Positions 8,210-16,742 of a DNA stretch of 25,136 nt are shown here, in pieces. A program made the translations under genes and the position numbers. The stretch's first letter is position 1. Each line of letters starts with the position of its first letter. The notes beneath the pieces are model-generated. The model ran no database searches, was not told the origin of the DNA, and saw only the letters and a program-made list of their open reading frames with translations. The stretch lies in NCBI GenBank assembly GCA_964514215.1, contig CAZEPW010000054.1, forward strand, positions 1-25,136. The letters are read 5' to 3'. The DNA is from CAYQUC01 sp964514215 (GTDB lineage: Bacteria > Pseudomonadota > Gammaproteobacteria > UBA6429 > Thiohalophilaceae).

Positions 8210-10600
8210 TTATTTTATTTTTTGACTTTTAATGCCTAGATATAGCCATGTTGAAACAACAGTATCGGGATTAAGCGAAATACTATCGATACCTTGCTCA
8301 ATTAACCATTGCGCAAAATCCGGATGATCGGACGGCCCTTGTCCGCATATACCAATATACTTATTAGCCGCTTTACATGCCGCGATGGCTTTTTGAAGTA
8401 ATACCTTCACAGCAGGATTACGTTCATCAAACATCGCAGCCACCAAACTCGAATCACGATCCAAACCGAGCGTTAATTGTGTTAAGTCGTTTGACCCGAT
8501 TGAAAAACCATCAAAATACGCTAAAAATTGTTCGGCCAATAAAGCATTACTGGGAATTTCACACATCATAATAATGCGTAAATTATCCACACCACGTTGC
8601 AAACCATTCTGTTTTAATAAGCTGATAACATTTTTTGCTTCTTCAACCGTTCGTACAAACGGAATCATAATTTCAACATTCGTCAGCCCCATTTCATTGC
8701 GCACTTTTTTAACGGCCTGACACTCTAAGGCAAAACAATCTTGAAAACTAGTTGCAACATATCGTGCAGCTCCTCGAAAACCAATCATTGGATTTTCTTC
8801 ATGAGGCTCATAAACATGGCCACCGATTAAATGCTGATATTCATTGGATTTAAAGTCGGATAATCGAACAATGACAGGCTTTGGATCGAATGCTGCAGCC
8901 AAGCTTGCTATGCCTTCTGCTAGAGTTGTTATATAAAAATCCGTGGCTGAACGGTAAGCCGAAATTTTAGTAGCGATAACTTTTCGCACGTCATCGGGTA
9001 ACTCACTTGCATTAGCATCATAATCAATTAAGGCTTTGGGATGAATACCGATGGTATTATTTATAATAAATTCAGTTCGAGCTAAGCCAACACCAAAATT
9101 AGGCAATAATTGGAAATTAAATGCACGCTCTGGATTGCCGATATTCATCATTATTTTAACGGCTAACTCAGGCATAGTATCGATATCAAGATGTTTTACT
9201 TGATAATCCAATTTCCCTTCATACACAAAACCCGTATCCCCTTCAGCACATGAAACCGTCACAACGCTGTTGTTGTGTAAATTCTCGGTAGCATCATCTG
9301 TACCAACGATTGCTGGAATACCCATTTCACGAGCAATAATGGCCGCATGACAAGTTCGCCCCCCACGGTTGGTGACAATTGCCGCCGCTTTTTTCATTAT
9401 CGGTTCCCAATCGGGATCGGTCATATCGGTGACTAAGACATCACCGTCATTCACTTTATTTATTTCAGAAATTGATGCAATAATTTTAACTGGGCCATGA
9501 CTAATTTTTTGTCCAACACTACGCCCTTCAGCCAACACCGTACCCCGTTGTGCTAAATGATATTGTGTTAACTTTGCGCCAGTATTTTTGCTTTGAACCG
9601 TTTCAGGGCGCGCCTGCACAATATATAATAATCCATCGTTACCATCTTTCGCCCATTCAATGTCCATTGGCTTTTGATAGTGATGTTCGATTGTTATCGC
9701 ATATCGAGCTAACTGCTCAACATCAGCATCGGTTAATGAAAATTGCCGTTGCTGTTCATCTTCAACAGCAACAATTTTGGTCGCCGAGGTTTTATCAGTA
9801 CCTGAACCAAAAATCATTTTTACTGTCTTACTGCCAAGCTTACGTTGAATAATTCCCCGTTTATTGCTATTTAAGGCTGGCTTATAAACATAAAACTCAT
9901 CCGGATTCACTGCGCCTTGCACAACCATTTCACCAAGACCATAAGCCGAGGTTATAAAAACCACTTTGTCAAAACCAGACTCCGTGTCCAGTGAAAACAT
10001 GACACCACTGGTGGCTAAGTCGCTGCGAATCATTTGTTGAATTCCAACAGACAAAGCAACATCGGTGTGTGAATAATGTTGGTGAATCCGATAACTAATG
10101 GCGCGATCATTATACAAAGATGCAAAAACACTTTTAATAGCCTGTAATATATTTTCTAGCCCATGGATATTTAAAAAGCTTTCTTGTTGTCCAGCAAATG
10201 AAGCATCGGGTAAGTCTTCTGCTGTTGCCGAAGAACGCACAGCATAGCTACTATCACCATAGCGTTGTTGTAATTGCAGGTATGCTTGTTTGATGTCTTG
10301 TATAAACCCATCAGAAAATTGAGCAGCTTCAAGCCAAGCTCGAACCTTTAAACCCGACTGTTGAATGGCGATAAGATTATTTTCGGTGAGTTCCGATAAT
10401 TCAGTTTTTATTTTAGATGTTAAATTATTATAATCAAGAAACTGCTGAAAGGCATAGGAAGTTGTTGCAAAACCACTTGGCACCCGAACCCCAAGCTTGT
10501 CTAATTGGCTAATCATTTCGCCAAGTGAGGCGTTTTTGCCACCAACAGCTGCAATATCAGCAATTCTAATGTTTTCAAACCAAATTAAATTATCAGACAT
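8210..10600 (-). CDS. ppsA: Phosphoenolpyruvate synthase (pyruvate, water dikinase)
   Basis: The 796-residue enzyme makes PEP, AMP and phosphate from pyruvate, ATP and water, feeding gluconeogenesis in the cytoplasm. The N-terminal ATP-grasp/pyruvate-binding half has GGKNASLGEM (20-29) and AVRSSATAEDLPDASFAGQQ (120-139). The phosphohistidine domain has GGRTCHAAIIARE with catalytic His418. The C-terminal PEP-binding barrel has GICGQGPSDHPDF with acid/base Cys752. The length agrees with the family (about 790). All key residues are present. The start at 10600 has a weak CGGAAA ribosome site. The gene diverges from ppsR, whose product switches this enzyme on and off; that pairing supports both assignments. 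Confidence 0.97.
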   Translation of the reverse strand: MSDNLIWFENIRIADIAAVGGKNASLGEMISQLDKLGVRVPSGFATTSYAFQQFLDYNNLTSKIKTELSELTENNLIAIQQSGLKVRAWLEAAQFSDGFIQDIKQAYLQLQQRYGDSSYAVRSSATAEDLPDASFAGQQESFLNIHGLENILQAIKSVFASLYNDRAISYRIHQHYSHTDVALSVGIQQMIRSDLATSGVMFSLDTESGFDKVVFITSAYGLGEMVVQGAVNPDEFYVYKPALNSNKRGIIQRKLGSKTVKMIFGSGTDKTSATKIVAVEDEQQRQFSLTDADVEQLARYAITIEHHYQKPMDIEWAKDGNDGLLYIVQARPETVQSKNTGAKLTQYHLAQRGTVLAEGRSVGQKISHGPVKIIASISEINKVNDGDVLVTDMTDPDWEPIMKKAAAIVTNRGGRTCHAAIIAREMGIPAIVGTDDATENLHNNSVVTVSCAEGDTGFVYEGKLDYQVKHLDIDTMPELAVKIMMNIGNPERAFNFQLLPNFGVGLARTEFIINNTIGIHPKALIDYDANASELPDDVRKVIATKISAYRSATDFYITTLAEGIASLAAAFDPKPVIVRLSDFKSNEYQHLIGGHVYEPHEENPMIGFRGAARYVATSFQDCFALECQAVKKVRNEMGLTNVEIMIPFVRTVEEAKNVISLLKQNGLQRGVDNLRIIMMCEIPSNALLAEQFLAYFDGFSIGSNDLTQLTLGLDRDSSLVAAMFDERNPAVKVLLQKAIAACKAANKYIGICGQGPSDHPDFAQWLIEQGIDSISLNPDTVVSTWLYLGIKSQKIK

Positions 10601-10673
10601 CGATTTTTCCGTGTATTTAAAAACTGCCTATAATATAGTTTAGATTATTATCGATTTAAAATGCGAGCAAATA
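10601..10673. promoter_or_regulatory. Divergent ppsA/ppsR promoter region
   Basis: These 73 bp separate two divergent start codons and must hold both promoters unless one lies within a gene. A TATAAT (10629-10634) faces ppsR, and TATATT on the other strand (10637-10632) overlaps it and faces ppsA. Neither has a convincing -35 box, so the overlap is suggestive rather than proved. Confidence 0.35.
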
Positions 10674-11495
10674 ATGCAATTTAGTGTTTATTATATATCT
10701 GACCGAACCGCAATTACCGCTGAGTCATTTGGTCGAACCTTGCTCTCGCAATTTGAGACGCAGCACTTCAAACACATTACCTGTCGATTTATTGATAACA
10801 AAATCAAAGCACAACAACTTAGTCAGGAACTGCAATCCAATTCAAACGCTTTAACAAATAGACCCATTATATTTAGTACATTGGTTAATCCTGAGTTACG
10901 AACAATAATCGCACAAAATCATTGCCATTTTTTTGATTTATTCGATTTAGTCATTCCCGATTTAGAGCAAATATTAAATAGCAAAGCAACATTTAATCCT
11001 GGTTTGGCGCATGGCAATGCTCAAGATGCCAACTACGAGCAACGCATGGATGCCGTTAATTTTGCTTTAGTTCACGATGATGGTGTTAGTGTGCACCATT
11101 ATGATAAGGCCGATATCATTCTCACCGGCCTATCACGTAGTGGTAAAACACCCACGAGTCTTTATCTGGCCATGCACTATGGTCTTTATGTTGCCAACTA
11201 TCCACTGACAGAAGAAAATTTAAATAGTGATAACTTACCAACCACATTAACAAAATACCAATCTAGGGTATTTGCATTAACAATTCAGGCAGATAGGTTG
11301 CATAAAATAAGAATGTCACGCCTTCCCCATTCTCGTTATTCTTCTTTAAACCAATGCAAACTTGAAATGCGACAAGCCGAGAAATTAATAACAAAAGCAA
11401 ATTTACCATCACTGGACGTTACCAGCAGCTCGGTCGAAGAAATTGCAACAACGATTTTGCTTTTTTATAATTCAAAATTCAAAACACTATTATAA
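10674..11495 (+). CDS. ppsR: PEP synthase regulatory protein (kinase/pyrophosphorylase)
   Basis: The 273-residue protein belongs to the DUF299/PPPK family, a bifunctional enzyme that inactivates PEP synthase by ADP-dependent phosphorylation of a threonine near its catalytic histidine and reactivates it by phosphate-dependent removal. Visible signatures are YYISDRTAITAESFG at the N-terminus, AVNFALVHDDG (127-137), the P-loop GLSRSGKT (152-159), and ANYPLTEEN just after it. The length matches the family. It is divergent from ppsA, as in Escherichia coli. The start has only a weak GAG ribosome site. Its stop codon lies 1 nt from the stop codon of the convergent Dabb gene, with no room for a separate terminator. 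Confidence 0.95.
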   Translation: MQFSVYYISDRTAITAESFGRTLLSQFETQHFKHITCRFIDNKIKAQQLSQELQSNSNALTNRPIIFSTLVNPELRTIIAQNHCHFFDLFDLVIPDLEQILNSKATFNPGLAHGNAQDANYEQRMDAVNFALVHDDGVSVHHYDKADIILTGLSRSGKTPTSLYLAMHYGLYVANYPLTEENLNSDNLPTTLTKYQSRVFALTIQADRLHKIRMSRLPHSRYSSLNQCKLEMRQAEKLITKANLPSLDVTSSSVEEIATTILLFYNSKFKTLL

Positions 11496-11496
11496 T

Positions 11497-11787
11497 TTAA
11501 ATTTTATAATCCATAACATAACGTTCGGTACGAATCGATTTCATAAATGGAATTAATTTAACATGCTCAGGATGTTTTAAATAATCAGCCAGTGCTTGCT
11601 CTGATTCAAATTCTGAAGATAAAATAATATCCGCCGAATTTTCTGTGCCAACTAAATCAATACCAACTTCAAGTTTTAGTAACCCTGGAATGATACCATT
11701 AAGGTTTTCTAATAATACTTTGGCTTTTTGTGCATTTTCTTTTTTCGAGCTTGTTTGTAATTTCCACATGACTATATGTTTGATCAT
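11497..11787 (-). CDS. Dabb-family (stress-responsive alpha/beta barrel) protein
   Basis: The product has 96 residues from the ATG at 11787. I prefer this start over the TTG at 11799 because GAGAT precedes it at good spacing and family members begin MIKHIVMWKL. The single ferredoxin-like Dabb domain shows the N-terminal strand with His4, GLLKLEVGIDL in the middle strand and HPEHVKLIPFM near the end. Members are small dimeric proteins; some are polyketide cyclases or heme-type enzymes, many have no known activity. The function here is unknown. It converges on ppsR with a 1-nt gap. Upstream is a repeat-filled region, so it is probably monocistronic. Confidence 0.85.
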   Translation of the reverse strand: MIKHIVMWKLQTSSKKENAQKAKVLLENLNGIIPGLLKLEVGIDLVGTENSADIILSSEFESEQALADYLKHPEHVKLIPFMKSIRTERYVMDYKI

Positions 11788-11983
11788 AAAATATCTCAAT
11801 AACGATTGGTTGTCTTTAAATTTAAAACTTAAAACAGGATAAGCTAAAATGAAACGATGAAGTTAATCAATTTATCATTCCACTATATTTCATTATCAAA
11901 AAAATCAAAATTTTAGCGGAAATCTCAATATTCAAACCTGAAATTTAAATTTACTACAGTTTACTTCAATAAAATCATTTATG

Positions 11984-12190
11984 TTCGTTTCATTACCTTG
12001 AGGTTTAAACACTAGATTCCCGCTAAAATCACGCGGGAATGACAGTTGCATGGGTTTCTGGGCGTAACCATGCAGAAGTTATATTTGAAGAATGGATTGT
12101 TTTTAAAACCCAATTTTAAAATAACCGTCATTCCGATAGTCTTTTGAACCGGAATCGAAAGTTAAAACATTAAGATAACGAAACAAAGGT
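11984..12190. repeat. Inverted-repeat element (MITE/REPIN-like)
   Basis: Two palindromes face each other across about 85 bp. The left arm is TTCGTTTCATTACCTTGAGG continuing through TTAAACACTAG, then ATTCCCGC (12016-12023) paired with GCGGGAAT (12033-12040). The right arm is the diverged reverse complement, with ATTCCG (12130-12135) paired with CGGAAT (12150-12155), then a complement of the left flank to about 12190. A further internal hairpin uses GCATGG and CCATGC around 12049-12075. There is no coding capacity. This and the next entry fill most of the 530-bp gap 11788-12317. Confidence 0.7.
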
Positions 12191-12213
12191 TTACATCTAT
12201 AAAACAACTTATT

Positions 12214-12309
12214 TTCGTTTCATTACCTTGAGGTTTAAACACTAGATTCCAGCTGTTAGTGTGACAAGCATTTATTAGCACTATCGGAAGACAGTTTGTA
12301 TAGGTTACT
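12214..12309. repeat. Second, partial copy of the inverted-repeat element
   Basis: Bases 12214-12250 are identical to 11984-12020 (37 of 37). The palindrome that follows is diverged, with GATTCCAGCTG on the left and CGGAAGACAGTTTGTATAGG on the right, and the second arm is absent. The copy stops just before the Nudix stop codon. It is a truncated element lying in tandem with the full one. Confidence 0.65.
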
Positions 12310-12317
12310 AATAATTA

Positions 12318-12818
12318 TTAAGCGCTAATTTGCATGTCTATTTGACACCAATCACGAACAATATTGGCGGTAATTTCTAAAGGTGAAAAATCGTATTGTG
12401 CTAACTCAGATCGCGAGAGTAGTTTTACTTGGGCGAGCTCGTGGTTTATTTCTATAGTACCCGAGGCACTTACTTGATAGGCAATTATAATTTGATTTTT
12501 GTCAAAGAACGAATAAGTACCGATGTAACGTTGGATGCTGCCCGACAATCCCAGCTCTTCTTCAAGCTCTCGAACCACGGCATGTTCTGGAGTTTCTCCA
12601 GCTTCTAAATAACCCGCGATAACCGAGAAAACCCCTTCTGGCCACTGCGCATTTCGGGCAATAACATACTCACCATTTAATTCAACTAAAGCTGCCACCA
12701 CTGGAACGGGGTTATTCCAAAAAACAAATTCACATTCGTCATTTGAACAAGCTTGCCGGCTTTCACCATCAACCGACGTTGCAATGATATCGGCTTTGCA
12801 CTCAGGGCAATATTTCAT
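12318..12818 (-). CDS. Zinc-ribbon Nudix hydrolase
   Basis: The protein has 166 residues. An N-terminal zinc ribbon uses Cys4, Cys7, Cys24 and Cys29 (CPEC and CSNDEC). The Nudix fold follows, with a complete Nudix box at 69-91: GYLEAGETPE through RELEEELGL fits GX5EX7REUXEEXGU, so the Mg-binding catalytic glutamates are present. The layout resembles the C-terminal half of NADH pyrophosphatase (NudC), but the SQPWPFP motif that marks NAD(H) specificity is not present. The substrate is therefore open: a nucleoside diphosphate derivative such as ADP-ribose or a dinucleotide is likely. The gene begins 19 bp after the lipoprotein stop codon on the same strand, which suggests co-transcription. Confidence 0.9.
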   Translation of the reverse strand: MKYCPECKADIIATSVDGESRQACSNDECEFVFWNNPVPVVAALVELNGEYVIARNAQWPEGVFSVIAGYLEAGETPEHAVVRELEEELGLSGSIQRYIGTYSFFDKNQIIIAYQVSASGTIEINHELAQVKLLSRSELAQYDFSPLEITANIVRDWCQIDMQISA

Positions 12819-12837
12819 TAGTAGCGGATTATTTTAC

Positions 12838-13320
12838 TTATAACTGGCTACTTGGGAAACGAGGATTTTTTTTAATTTGTGACGCAAGCTGTTTTGGTAG
12901 GTCATTGATGTCGATGAGCACTAAATTTAACGTGCCATCATCTAGCTTGCTCACATTAGCACCTTTTAAAGTGGCTTTAATGAGATCCGGCTCGATATCA
13001 TAGGCATAACCACTTATAAAATCGACCGCCAAACCCAATGGACCAAAGCTTAGCGCATTTCCTGCAAGTGCAATATCGATGGATTGATTTAATACTATTT
13101 CAACGCTCTGAAATCCTTCTTTTTCGATAAGTAATACAAAATCACCGGCACCACGAGGTACTAATACCGTTGCGGGGCTATTATATTCTCTATTATTAAC
13201 GGTTAATCTTGCGCCCTCTGGGGTTGTAACAACAGGAACTTCAACCATTTTACTGTTGACCACATAGGCACAGCCATTAAGTGTTGCGAGAAGGATAAAA
13301 ACAGATAAAGTCTTGTACAT
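12838..13320 (-). CDS. PEGA-domain lipoprotein
   Basis: The 160-residue protein starts with a lipoprotein signal: a hydrophobic stretch ending LNGC with the lipidated Cys17, followed by Ala, so it is most likely sorted to the outer membrane. A PEGA-like domain follows (about 27-80): TTPEGARLTVNN, then SPATVLVPRG and EKEGFQSVEIVL. PEGA domains are small surface beta-structures with no known catalysis. A glycine-rich hydrophobic hairpin (about 88-106) resembles that of other small PEGA lipoproteins. The start at 13320 has a GGGG-type ribosome site only. The Nudix gene follows within 19 bp. The function is unknown. Confidence 0.82.
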   Translation of the reverse strand: MYKTLSVFILLATLNGCAYVVNSKMVEVPVVTTPEGARLTVNNREYNSPATVLVPRGAGDFVLLIEKEGFQSVEIVLNQSIDIALAGNALSFGPLGLAVDFISGYAYDIEPDLIKATLKGANVSKLDDGTLNLVLIDINDLPKQLASQIKKNPRFPSSQL

Positions 13321-13459
13321 AATGTTGCCCCAGATGAATTAAATAACCCTGCTATTTTAACGACTTTTGATGGGCTATAGCTAGCAATTTGTCGGCACAA
13401 CTAGCAGGATTTACATTATCAACATTAGCCCAGATTGGCATAAAAAAATATCTGCTTAA

Positions 13460-13925
13460 ACTCATCACCTTAATGTTGTTACTCTAGATTCCCGCTAAAA
13501 TCACGCGGGAATGACGGTTTGTGTAGGCTACAGAGGGTAGCTTAACTCGTGGTTTCTGCAGGAAAATGAGGGATTAAAACTTCATGACCAAAGCAACACC
13601 GTCATTCCAGCGGGAATTGCAGCTTTAAAACCTGATATGTATAAGTTTGCTTCAATGTTGTTAGCTAGATTCCCGCTAAAATCACGCGGGAATAACGGTT
13701 TGTGTAGGCTGCATAAGGCTAGCTTAACCCGGGGTTTCTGCAGGACAATGAGCGATTAAAAAACAGCATCGCCATTCCAGCTGAAATGACGGTTTGTGTA
13801 GGTTATAGAGGGTAGCTAAAGTTCGGGGTACAGAAAATGAGTGGCTAAAATTTCATAACCAAAACACCTTTGTCATTCCCGCGTGGTTTTAGCGGGAATC
13901 TCAGCATTAAAACCTGATATTCATT
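13460..13925. repeat. Composite palindromic repeat cluster
   Basis: This cluster occupies most of the 615-bp gap 13321-13935. Long-loop palindromes ATTCCCGC/GCGGGAAT stand at 13488-13512, 13669-13693 and, inverted, 13875-13899. Short-loop forms lie at about 13604-13617 and 13774-13787. Three homologous cores of about 100-115 bp sit between them. Each core starts with CGGTTTGTGTAGG, continues with a GGTAGCT-like segment, and later has an AATGAG..TAAAA segment. The first and second palindromes are 181 bp apart. The outermost arms are inverted copies with one mismatch over 29 bp. No ORF or transposase is present. The 13321-13459 part shows nothing certain. Confidence 0.75.
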
Positions 13926-13935
13926 GATTAGGCAG

Positions 13936-14460
13936 CTATTGCTTTGAGGCTTGGCTTGGTGTTTTCCGGTTGGTTAAGGTCGTTAGCACATTTAGAGTAG
14001 TTGCATTTTCAGACGAAATCGCACCTTCAACACGCTCAACAAAATTTAAAAATGCCTCTTGTGCTTCCTGCTCTCGATAAGGGCCATCAGCAGTCACAAA
14101 GTTAAAATATTCGCTGGATAAGCTTTGGTAAGTGGAGCGGTAGTTTTTCCATTGCTCGCGAAAATGAAATACACTTTCCAGTGATATAAAGACAATAACC
14201 AAGACACTAATAAAGGTGGTAATAATTTCAATATTATTAATTTGAAGGTTGATTAGTACCGGGACAATTGCACCACCGAGTACCGTGATGGAACGCATCC
14301 AGAGATAGAACCGTTTAAATCGTTTGGCTTTTTTATCATACCATTCTAAAAAGGGATTAACCCGTTCTGCAATATATTCTTCGGGTGACATACTGCCATA
14401 ACTGCGGGGTTTTTCGTGTGAGATGTGAATTTCTAATTTATTGTTGGTATTATTTTCCAT
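13936..14460 (-). CDS. SLATT/DUF4231 two-helix membrane protein
   Basis: The 174-residue protein resembles the DUF4231 branch of the SLATT superfamily. EEYIAERVNPFLEWYDKKAK (27-46) is the family-like amphipathic lead-in. TM1 is about 54-72 and TM2 about 77-95. The helical part has EQWKNYRSTYQSL (102-114), a GPY motif (126-128), and FVERVEGAISSENA (140-153). SLATT proteins have been predicted computationally to form membrane pores and act as effectors in nucleotide-dependent or defence systems. No nucleotide synthetase or sensor is encoded next to this one, so that role is not shown here. The ATG at 14460 has AAGGAT. The gene lies 43 bp after a small membrane protein on the same strand, probably one operon. 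Confidence 0.8.
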   Translation of the reverse strand: MENNTNNKLEIHISHEKPRSYGSMSPEEYIAERVNPFLEWYDKKAKRFKRFYLWMRSITVLGGAIVPVLINLQINNIEIITTFISVLVIVFISLESVFHFREQWKNYRSTYQSLSSEYFNFVTADGPYREQEAQEAFLNFVERVEGAISSENATTLNVLTTLTNRKTPSQASKQ

Positions 14461-14503
14461 AGAATATCCTTATTCCGTTATTCGTTAAAACGAAATTAAA
14501 TTT

Positions 14504-14764
14504 TTAGTTTTTTAACACATGACTAAATTCTGTTTTTATAATTTGCCGAATGGTGCTAGCTTCTGTGGTTGTAATTACAGGAGCTTTTTCGGTGACCTTC
14601 AATAAATTATCATTATAATTATTGGTTAAAAGATCGGTTTGTGCGATTGGTTGGTTGCTCTGCTCAACGACCATGGAGTCAGACGAACATATTGTTATTA
14701 TCATGGTGATGCTAATTAAAAATAATATTAAAACTAGAAAATTATCTTTGTTATTTCTTGTCAT
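14504..14764 (-). CDS. Small membrane-anchored protein of unknown function
   Basis: The 86-residue product is not recognised. It has a positively charged start, one hydrophobic helix (about 9-27) and a polar tail of about 58 residues rich in Thr, Asn and Gln. The Cys after IITI (residue 27) lacks a proper lipobox, so I read the helix as an uncleaved anchor with the tail probably outside the cytoplasm. The ATG at 14764 is backed by AGAGGT at good spacing, which argues that it is a real gene. It precedes the SLATT gene by 43 bp; a functional link is inferred from position only. Confidence 0.6.
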   Translation of the reverse strand: MTRNNKDNFLVLILFLISITMIITICSSDSMVVEQSNQPIAQTDLLTNNYNDNLLKVTEKAPVITTTEASTIRQIIKTEFSHVLKN

Positions 14765-14856
14765 TTCTAAACCTCTATAAATTGAGCTATAAAAACGTCC
14801 TAGTCATTACAAATTCCGTAAGCGGATGTCCTATTAATAATATACTATAATATTTA

Positions 14857-16692
14857 TTATTCCACCGTTACTGATTTGGCCAAATTACGCGGCTGATCAA
14901 CATCGGTACCTTTTAATACAGCCACATGGTATGACAGCAACTGTAAAGGAATGGTATGAATGATGGGGGATGTTTCGTCTTTGGTGCCAACAATATCCAT
15001 CACAAAAATACCTTCTTCTGCTTTAAAATGGGAGCGCTCATCAGCAAATACATAGAGCTGGCCACCACGTGCAGAAACCTCCTGAAGATTCGATTTTAAT
15101 TTCTCTAACATATCGTTTTGCGGTGCCACCGCGACAATTGGCATATTTTCATCAACCAGTGCCAGTGGCCCGTGTTTTAGTTCACCTGCCGGGTATGCCT
15201 CAGCATGGATATACGATATTTCTTTTAATTTTAAAGCGCCTTCCATTGCGATTGGGTAGTGTAAACCACGTCCTAAAAATAATGCATGTTCTTTATCTGA
15301 AAATGCTTCAGCTAAATCTTTAATCTTATCGTCTAACTCCAGCACTTTTTCAACTTTTTTGGGTAAAGATGTTAACTGTGCCACTAAATTTTGTTCCAGC
15401 TCGTCGGACAATTTATGACGCTTGCCCAATGCAATAACCAACAGCATCATTGCAACTAACTGAGTTGTAAAGGCTTTTGTTGATGCTACACCAACTTCGG
15501 GGCCAGCGCGAGTTAATAATGTTAAATCGGATTCGCGGGTGAGTGAGCTCTCTGGAACATTACAAATAACAAGGGAATGGCCAAAACCTAGGCGTTTTGC
15601 TTCTTGCAAACCGGCTAAAGTATCAGCAGTTTCACCCGATTGCGAAATCGTGACAATCAGCGAATTATTACGCACCACCGGTTTGCGATAACGAAACTCA
15701 CTGGCGACTTCAACGCTACACGGAATGCCTGCCAAGCTTTCAAACCAGTGCTTACCAATTAACCCGGCATGGTAGCTAGTGCCACAGGCAATAATGTGTA
15801 CACCATTAACGCTATCAAATATGTCTGACGCGCCATTACCAAAACTTTGTTCTAACACTCGGCCATCAGCAATTCGTCCTTCGAGTGTGTTACTAATGGC
15901 AGTGCCTTGCTCGTAGATTTCTTTGAGCATGTAATGTCGAAAATGTCCGCGCTCGGCGGCATCGACACTGAGGTCGCTTTGTTTGATTTCACGATCAACA
16001 ATAGTGCCGTGCACATCATGGATAACAAGTTTATCGCGTGTAATATCGGCAATATCGCCATCTTCCAAATAAATAAATCGTTGCGTCACCGGTAGCAAGG
16101 CAGCAGAATCGGATGCGATATAATATTCGCCAAAACCAACGCCAATAACCAGTGGGCTACCGCGGCGTGTCGCAATTAAGCGATTGGGATCATTATCGCT
16201 AATGACACCTAAGGCATAAGCACCTTCGAGTTGTTCGACGGTATCCAGTACTGCCGTAAATAGATCTTTATTTTGTTTAAAATGATGATCGTGAATTTGG
16301 TGCACAATCACTTCGGTATCGGTTTCAGAGGTAAAATTATAACCGGCTTTTTTCTGGGCAACGCGCAACGCATCGTGATTTTCGATGATGCCATTGTGCA
16401 CGATAGCAACTGATTTTTCTGCGATATGCGGATGAGCATTGGCTTTTGTTGGTTTGCCGTGGGTTGCCCAGCGAGTATGGGCTATTCCGATAGTGCCATT
16501 TAGGCCATGTTGTGCAATATCGTCTTCGAGCGCTTTTACTTTGCCGGGCATTCGACAACGATCCACTTTGCCATTAGAATCTAGCACGGCAATACCGGCA
16601 GAGTCATAACCGCGGTATTCCAACCGCCGCAGACCTTCTAATAAAATAGGAACAACATTTCGTTCTGAGATTGCACCAACAATTCCACACAT
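14857..16692 (-). CDS. glmS: Glutamine--fructose-6-phosphate aminotransferase
   Basis: The 611-residue enzyme converts fructose-6-phosphate and glutamine into glucosamine-6-phosphate, the first step toward UDP-GlcNAc for peptidoglycan and LPS. The N-terminal glutaminase starts MCGIVGA with nucleophile Cys2, followed by RRLEYRGYDSAG and HTRWATHG. Two SIS sugar-isomerase domains follow, with CGTSYHAG and SQSGETADT in the first and GRGLHYPIAMEGALKLKEIS and PAGELKHGPLALV in the second. The C-terminus LAKSVTVE is the conserved lid. The length is standard (about 610). It follows glmU by 50 bp on the same strand. The 50-nt leader is too short for a glmS ribozyme. Confidence 0.98.
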   Translation of the reverse strand: MCGIVGAISERNVVPILLEGLRRLEYRGYDSAGIAVLDSNGKVDRCRMPGKVKALEDDIAQHGLNGTIGIAHTRWATHGKPTKANAHPHIAEKSVAIVHNGIIENHDALRVAQKKAGYNFTSETDTEVIVHQIHDHHFKQNKDLFTAVLDTVEQLEGAYALGVISDNDPNRLIATRRGSPLVIGVGFGEYYIASDSAALLPVTQRFIYLEDGDIADITRDKLVIHDVHGTIVDREIKQSDLSVDAAERGHFRHYMLKEIYEQGTAISNTLEGRIADGRVLEQSFGNGASDIFDSVNGVHIIACGTSYHAGLIGKHWFESLAGIPCSVEVASEFRYRKPVVRNNSLIVTISQSGETADTLAGLQEAKRLGFGHSLVICNVPESSLTRESDLTLLTRAGPEVGVASTKAFTTQLVAMMLLVIALGKRHKLSDELEQNLVAQLTSLPKKVEKVLELDDKIKDLAEAFSDKEHALFLGRGLHYPIAMEGALKLKEISYIHAEAYPAGELKHGPLALVDENMPIVAVAPQNDMLEKLKSNLQEVSARGGQLYVFADERSHFKAEEGIFVMDIVGTKDETSPIIHTIPLQLLSYHVAVLKGTDVDQPRNLAKSVTVE

Positions 16693-16742
16693 AAAACAAC
16701 TACCCCAACTCGTAAACGCTACTGACGTTTATTAATCTTAAA

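Noticed and set aside
13203..13400. 65-codon ORF overlapping the lipoprotein start on the same strand
   Set aside because: No ribosome site or family features; the lipoprotein frame has a lipobox and a PEGA-like domain.
14504..14764. Reading the small protein as a lipoprotein (Cys27)
   Set aside because: The residues before Cys (IITI) do not fit a lipobox; an uncleaved anchor fits better.
14815..14856. AT-only inverted repeat downstream of glmS as a terminator
   Set aside because: The pairing consists only of A-T and is weak, with no GC stem and no clear T-run.
16693..16742. glmS ribozyme/riboswitch upstream of glmS
   Set aside because: The gap is only 50 nt, far too short for the ribozyme, and that class is known mainly from Gram-positive bacteria.
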